From: Scylla paramamosain
Taxonomy: Eukaryota; Arthropoda; Malacostraca; Decapoda; Portunidae
NCBI RefSeq assembly: GCF_035594125.1
Contig: NC_087158.1
Span: forward strand, 8,711,178 to 8,775,177
DNA length: 64,000 nt
Direction: 5' to 3'
This document shows positions 59,695 through 64,000 of this stretch, in pieces. The position numbers and the translations under genes are program-made. Position 1 is the first letter of the stretch. Each line of letters opens with the position of its first letter. The notes beneath the pieces are model-generated. The model saw only the letters and a program-made list of their open reading frames with translations. It had not been told where the DNA came from and made no database searches.

Positions 59695-60785
59695 ATAAGA
59701 ACATAAGAAATAAGGAAAGCTGCAAGAGGCCAACAGGCTTACACGTGGCAGTACCTGTGTGAAATATATCTACCTATTTCCACCTATCATCTCCATCCAT
59801 AAATCCGTCTAATCTTCTCTTAAAGCTCCGTAATGTCTTAGCACTAACAGCATCATTACTGAGCCCGTTCTATTAATCTACCACTCTATTTGAGAACCAA
59901 TTTCTTCCTATCTCTTTCTTAAACCTAAATTTTTCAAGCTTGAACACGTTATTTCTTATTCTGTCCTGTTTGCTGATCCTAAGAATTTTGCTTACACCCC
60001 CCTTGTTATAACCCTTATACCACTTAAAGACTTCTATCAAGTCCTCCCTTAACCTACGTCTCACTAAAGAATGTAAATTTAACAGCTTCAATCTCACCTC
60101 GTAAGGAATATCATCCCCTGCATCCTTTTAGTCATTCTCCTTTGTTCTGATTCTAATAGACCTATATCCTTCCTGTAATGTGGGGACCAGAACAGCACCG
60201 CGTAGTCTAGATGAGGTCTGACCAGCGCCAAATATAATTTTAATATTACTCCGAGTCTTCTACTTTTAATACTCCTAAAAATTAATCCTAATACCCTATT
60301 TGCCCTGTTTCTGGCCTCTATGCATTGCTTTTCTAGACGGAGTTGAGAGCTAACTATAATTCATAAATTTTTTTCGTACCCTGAACCTACCAGAGTTTCG
60401 TTGTTTATTGTGTACCTACTGTGTGGGTTTCCTCTACCTACGCTAAGTACTTTGCATTTGTTGATTTTAAATTGCATCTGCCATCTGTCTGTCCATTCAT
60501 TCTTCCTATCTTAATCTGCCTGCAAGGCATTGTCATCCGATTCTGACCTAATTAATCTTTGTGTCATCCGCAAATTTACTAACATCACTACTAACTCCAC
60601 TATTCAAGTCAGTGATATATATTAAAAACAATAATGGCCCTAATATTAATCCCTGTGGCACCCCACTAATTACATGACCCCACTCGGATTTAGAGCCGTT
60701 TATTACAACTCTTTGTCGCCTGCCCCTTAGCCATGACCCTATCCAGCCTAACACCTTCCAGTATATCCCGTGTGTGGAAATTATG
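59695..60785 (-). pseudogene. LINE-C, CR1/L2-like, 5'-truncated
   Basis: Read on the minus strand from ~60785: 'VLGWIGSWLRGRRQRVVING', 'SGVPQGLILGPLLFLIYITD' and 'SKFADDTKIN' (FADD variant of the catalytic motif), then the thumb and C-terminal region 'ANRVLGLIFRSIK', 'LALVRPHLDYAVLFWSPHY', 'ESEQRRMTKRMQGM', 'RRRLREDLIEVFKWYKGYNK', 'KKEIGRNWFSNRVVD'. The 3' UTR ends near 59695 in a 'ttcttatgttctta' tail typical of the family. Stops occur between blocks. The 5' end is truncated inside RT. It is a separate family from LINE-A and LINE-B. Confidence 0.82.
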
Positions 60786-61324
60786 TGCATGATGAGTATT
60801 ATAGTTATTAAAACTGAAACTGAGTAAGCACAAATTAACAATATAGGAGGATGGAAGATAGTGAGATGAAGTAGATGACTGTGAGTTATATAGTTAGATA
60901 AACAGACGCGTCTGATGCAATCAATCCTTGTGTTTATTAAGTCTTGCACTTACCTAACTTACACACTTTGTGCCAACCTAGGAGCATAGTTGTGAATAAG
61001 CTACTTTTAACTAAGTGTCAAGTTGTTTTTCTGGCCAGAAATTATAAAGTATAAGAAATGTTATATAAATTCCTGTCTGGGAATTCGTCGATTCAAAGAG
61101 CAGATGACGCCCTAGAAACTTCGTTTCGACAATACCGAGTATGGAAATTCTTAAGATATTCGCAAGCATATTAGTGGGCCCACTAAAAGCATCGTGTAGG
61201 GAAATAAACAGAAATATATATTTGTTCGGATTAATCTTTACAGATGTGCTTACTCAAGTTATTAAAAGATAACCAAGGCAAATTGAGTAAAAATAAAAAT
61301 ATTATTTTATTTCATTTTTATCTG
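60786..61324. other. Unassigned spacer
   Basis: AT-rich sequence between LINE-C and LINE-A copy 2. No gene or repeat was identified. Confidence 0.4.
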
Positions 61325-62640
61325 TTTATTTATTATATTTATTTATTTACTTATTTATTTTAATGTAGGAAGGACACCGGCCATGGGCAACAAAAATCCA
61401 ATAAAAAAAAATAAATGAATAAATAAAAAAAAAAAAAAAAAAAAAGGCCCACTGACATGCCGGTCTCCAAACAGGGTCAAAAGCGGTAGTCAAAAATTGA
61501 AGGATAAGTGTCATGAAACCTCATGAAGAAGTTCAAGTCATAGGAAGGTGGAACCACAGAAGTAGGCAGGGAGTTCCAGAGTTTACCAGAAAATGGGATG
61601 AATGATTGAGAATACTGGTTAAATCTTCCATTAGAGAGGTGGACAGAATAGGGGTGAGAGAAAGAACAAATCCTTGTGCAGCGAGGCCGCGGGAGGAAGA
61701 GAGGCATTCACTTATCAAGATCAGAAAGAGATACAACATTGCAGCGATGAGAAAGAGGCTGAAGACAGTCAGTTAGAGGAGAGGAGTTGATGAGACGAAA
61801 AGCTTTTGATTCCACCCTGTCTAGAAGAGCGATATGAATGGAACCCACCCCCAGACATGTGAAGCATACTCCATTCATGGAAAGATAAGGCCCTTGTACA
61901 GAGTTAGCAGCTGGGAGGTGAGAAAAACTGGCGGAGACGTCTCAGAACGCTTAACTTCATATAAGCTGTTTTAGCTAGAGATGAGATGTGAAGTTTCCAG
62001 TTTAGATTATAAGAAAAGGACAGAGGATGTTCAGTGTAGAAGAGGGGGACAGTTGAGTGTCATTGAAGAAGAGGGGATAGTTGTCTGGAAGGTTGTCTCG
62101 AGTTGATAGAGGAAAGAATAGAGTTTTTTGAGGCACTGAACAATACTAAGTTTGTTCTGCCCGAATCAGAAATTTTAGTAAGATCCGAAGCTAAGAGTTT
62201 TGTGGCTTTCCTGCATGAACTGTTTACTTCCTGAAGGGTTGGTCGTCTACAAAAAGACGTGGAAAAGTGCAGGGTTGTATCGTCAGCGTAGGAGTGAATA
62301 GGACGAGAATGATTTAGAAAATCATTGATGAATAATAGGAAGAGAATAAGTGACAGGACAGAACCCTGAAGAACACCACTGTCAATAGATTTAGGATAAG
62401 AACAGTGACCGTCTACCACAACAGCAATACAACGGTCAGAAAGGAAATTTGAAATGAAATTTCAGAAAGAAGGGTAGAAGCCGTAAGAGGGTAGTTTGGA
62501 AATTAAAGCTTTGTGCCAGACTTTATCAAAAGCTTTTGATATGTCTAAAGCAACAGCAAAAGTTTCACCAAAATCTATAAAGGAGGATTACCAAGGTTTC
62601 AGTAAGAAAAGCCAGATTACCAATAGCACGGCCTTGACGG
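61325..62640 (-). pseudogene. LINE-A copy 2, 3' half (RT to tail)
   Basis: The 3' tail (TAAA-type, 61325-61366) is at the low-coordinate end, preceded by A-runs. Reading upward on the minus strand: the C-terminal block at 61707-61477 ('SVHLSNGRFNQYSQSFIPFS', 'GKLWNSLP'). 62419-62060 has 'MVDGHCSYPKSIDSGVLQGS' and 'HSYADDTTLHFSTSF' with intact YADD. 62560-62480 has 'SKAFDKVWH'. The copy begins at 62640 in the 'QGRAIG' region of RT. It is better preserved than copy 1 but still broken by stops. The 5' half is present in inverted orientation from 62641. Confidence 0.82.
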
Positions 62641-64000
62641 ATTTCCCCCTCCCACAATGTGTGGAGCACATTCTGACCCTCTTCCTTTTGCTGAGATCTC
62701 CATTCTTGGACACTTCAATGTTCACCATCAGCTTTGGCTTCCCTCTCCCTTCACTGACCATCCTGGTGAACTAGCTTTTAACTTTGCTATCCTCCACGAG
62801 CTAGAGCAATTGGTGTAACACCCTACTCGTATTCATGACCGTCTTGGAGATACACCCAACATTCTTGACCTTTTCCTGACCTCTAATCCTTCTGCTTATG
62901 CTGTGACCCTCTCTTCTCTGTTGGGCTCCTCCGATCATAATCTCATATCTATATCTTGTCCTATCGCTCCAATCCCTCCTCAGGATCCCCCTAAGCGAAG
63001 GTGCCTCTGGCGTTTTCCCTCTGCTAGCTGGGGGGGACCTAAGGAGGTATTTTTCTGATTTTCCTTGGAATGACTACTGCTTCCGTGTCAGAGACCCGTC
63101 TTTGTGTGCTGAGTGCATAACAGAGATGATAGTGTCTGGCATGGAGCCGTACATTCCTCACTCTTTTTCTCGACCTAAACCATCCAGACCTTGGTTTAAG
63201 TTCACCTTTTCTCGTGTTATACATGATAGAGAGGTGGCCCACAAAAGGTACTTAAGCTTTCTATCACCATAATCTCATGCACTTTATATTTCTGCCCGGA
63301 ACCATGCCAAGTCTGTTCTCCAACTAGCCAAAAACTCCTTCATTAACAGAAGGTGTCAAAATCTTTCAAGATCTAACTCCCCTGCTGACTGCTGGCATCT
63401 AGCCAAAAATATCTCTAATAACTTTGCTTCTTCTTTCCCTCCTTTATTTCAACCACATGGCACCACTGCTATCACATCTATTTCTAAAGCTGAACTCTTC
63501 GCTCAAACCTTTGCTAAAAGCTCTACCTTGGACGGTTCTGGGCTTGTTCCTCCCTCTCCTCCACCCTCTGACTATTTCATGCCACCTATTAAAATTATTC
63601 ACAATGATGTTTTCTATGCCCTCGCTGGCCTAAACCCTCGGAAGGCTTATGGACCTAATGGGGTCCCTACTATTGTTCTCCGAAACTGTGCCTCCGTGCT
63701 TACACCTTGCCTAGTCAAACTCTTTCAGCTCTGTCTGTCAACATCTACCTCTCCTTCTTGCTGGAAATTTGCCTACATTCAGCCTGTTCCTAAAAAGGGT
63801 GAACGTTCTAATCTCTCAAACTACAGTCTTATTGCTTTAATTTCCTGCTTATCTAAAGTTTTTTAATCTATCCTCAACAGAAAGATTCTATCTATCTATC
63901 TATCTATCTACGAGTATCTATCTATCACTTCACAAGCTTCTATCTGATCAACAGTATGGGTTCCGTCAAGGCCGCTCTAATGGTGATCTTCTGGCTTTCC
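62641..64000 (+). pseudogene. LINE-A copy 2, inverted 5' half (endonuclease to RT)
   Basis: Plus-strand LINE-A sequence from the endonuclease to RT: 'HFNVHHQLWLPSPFTDHPGE', 'ILHELEQLV', '[18 protein letters not shown]', 'GSSDHNLIS', then the linker, then RT start 'FYALAGLNPRKAYGPNGVP', 'FAYIQPVPKKGERSNLSNY', and near the edge 'DQQYGFRQGRSNGDLLAF'. Several frameshifts and stops. A (TATC)n expansion interrupts RT at 63888-63936. It continues past the window. Joined head to head with the 3' half at 62640/62641, it forms a 5'-inverted LINE copy. Confidence 0.8.
63888..63936. repeat. (TATC)n microsatellite within LINE-A RT
   Basis: 'tatctatctatctatc' runs replace a short coding stretch before 'acttcacaagcttc'. 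Confidence 0.9.

Overview
The window looks like intergenic or intronic DNA of an arthropod nuclear genome, most likely a decapod crustacean. It is AT-rich. It contains ten (TA)n arrays, degenerate GGTTA/TTAGG-type tracts, and a mixture of jockey-like, CR1/L2-like, Gypsy, BEL/Pao, hAT, PIF/Harbinger, P-element and piggyBac-like sequences. Genes with introns appear only as isolated exon-like pieces. I found no convincing tRNA, rRNA or CRISPR, and no complete host gene. The taxon is an inference from this repeat landscape.

Layout. 1-674 is a ~45-bp minisatellite. 947-2400 (-) is a P-element/THAP9-like transposase relic. 2615-11450 (-) is a jockey-like LINE (LINE-A) split by two later insertions: a Gypsy-like LTR element (LTR-A, 2732-7479, only integrase left) and a DNA element with 18-bp perfect terminal inverted repeats (9021-10200). 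12.8-15.8 kb (-) holds exon-like segments, two of which together spell a THAP zinc finger; without the nested insertions these lie close to the P-type transposase, so one broken THAP-transposase gene is plausible. 16.7-18.9 kb (-) is a BEL/Pao relic. 20.2-27.1 kb (+) is a LINE (LINE-B) with an otherwise open endonuclease/RT frame, interrupted by a young gag-pro-only LTR element (LTR-B, 20742-24217, apparently identical LTRs). 27416-28157 is a TTAA-flanked MITE. 28.2-33.2 kb is mostly unassigned, with a GC-rich patch near 29.0 kb.

33.2-39.1 kb has two divergent, decayed copies of a multicopy family of unknown function (here 'family X'). The spacer between them is rich in heat-shock-element-like GAAnnTTC modules, a 58-bp palindrome and a truncated LINE-B copy with a 13-bp target duplication. 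40043-48469 is a Gypsy element (LTR-C) with nearly identical LTRs and a pol frame broken by one stop. Its 5' half carries a hAT transposon with a full 664-residue transposase and an 84-bp satellite arranged as a dimer. 48.8-49.35 kb (-) is a PIF/Harbinger relic. 51397-51731 is a solo LTR. 51.7-55.2 kb contains LINE-B pieces in both orientations around (TA)n fold-backs. 55.2-59.7 kb is AT-rich sequence with strong G-over-C strand skew. 59.7-60.8 kb (-) is a CR1/L2-like LINE. 61.3-64.0 kb is a second LINE-A copy with its 5' half inverted, the expected result of twin priming.

The best candidates for something undescribed are family X, whose conserved blocks suggest to me an RNase H-like (DDE) transposase core, together with its HSE-rich divergent spacer; the dispersed THAP/P-element gene; and the two young LTR elements that kept complementary parts of the gag-pol set.
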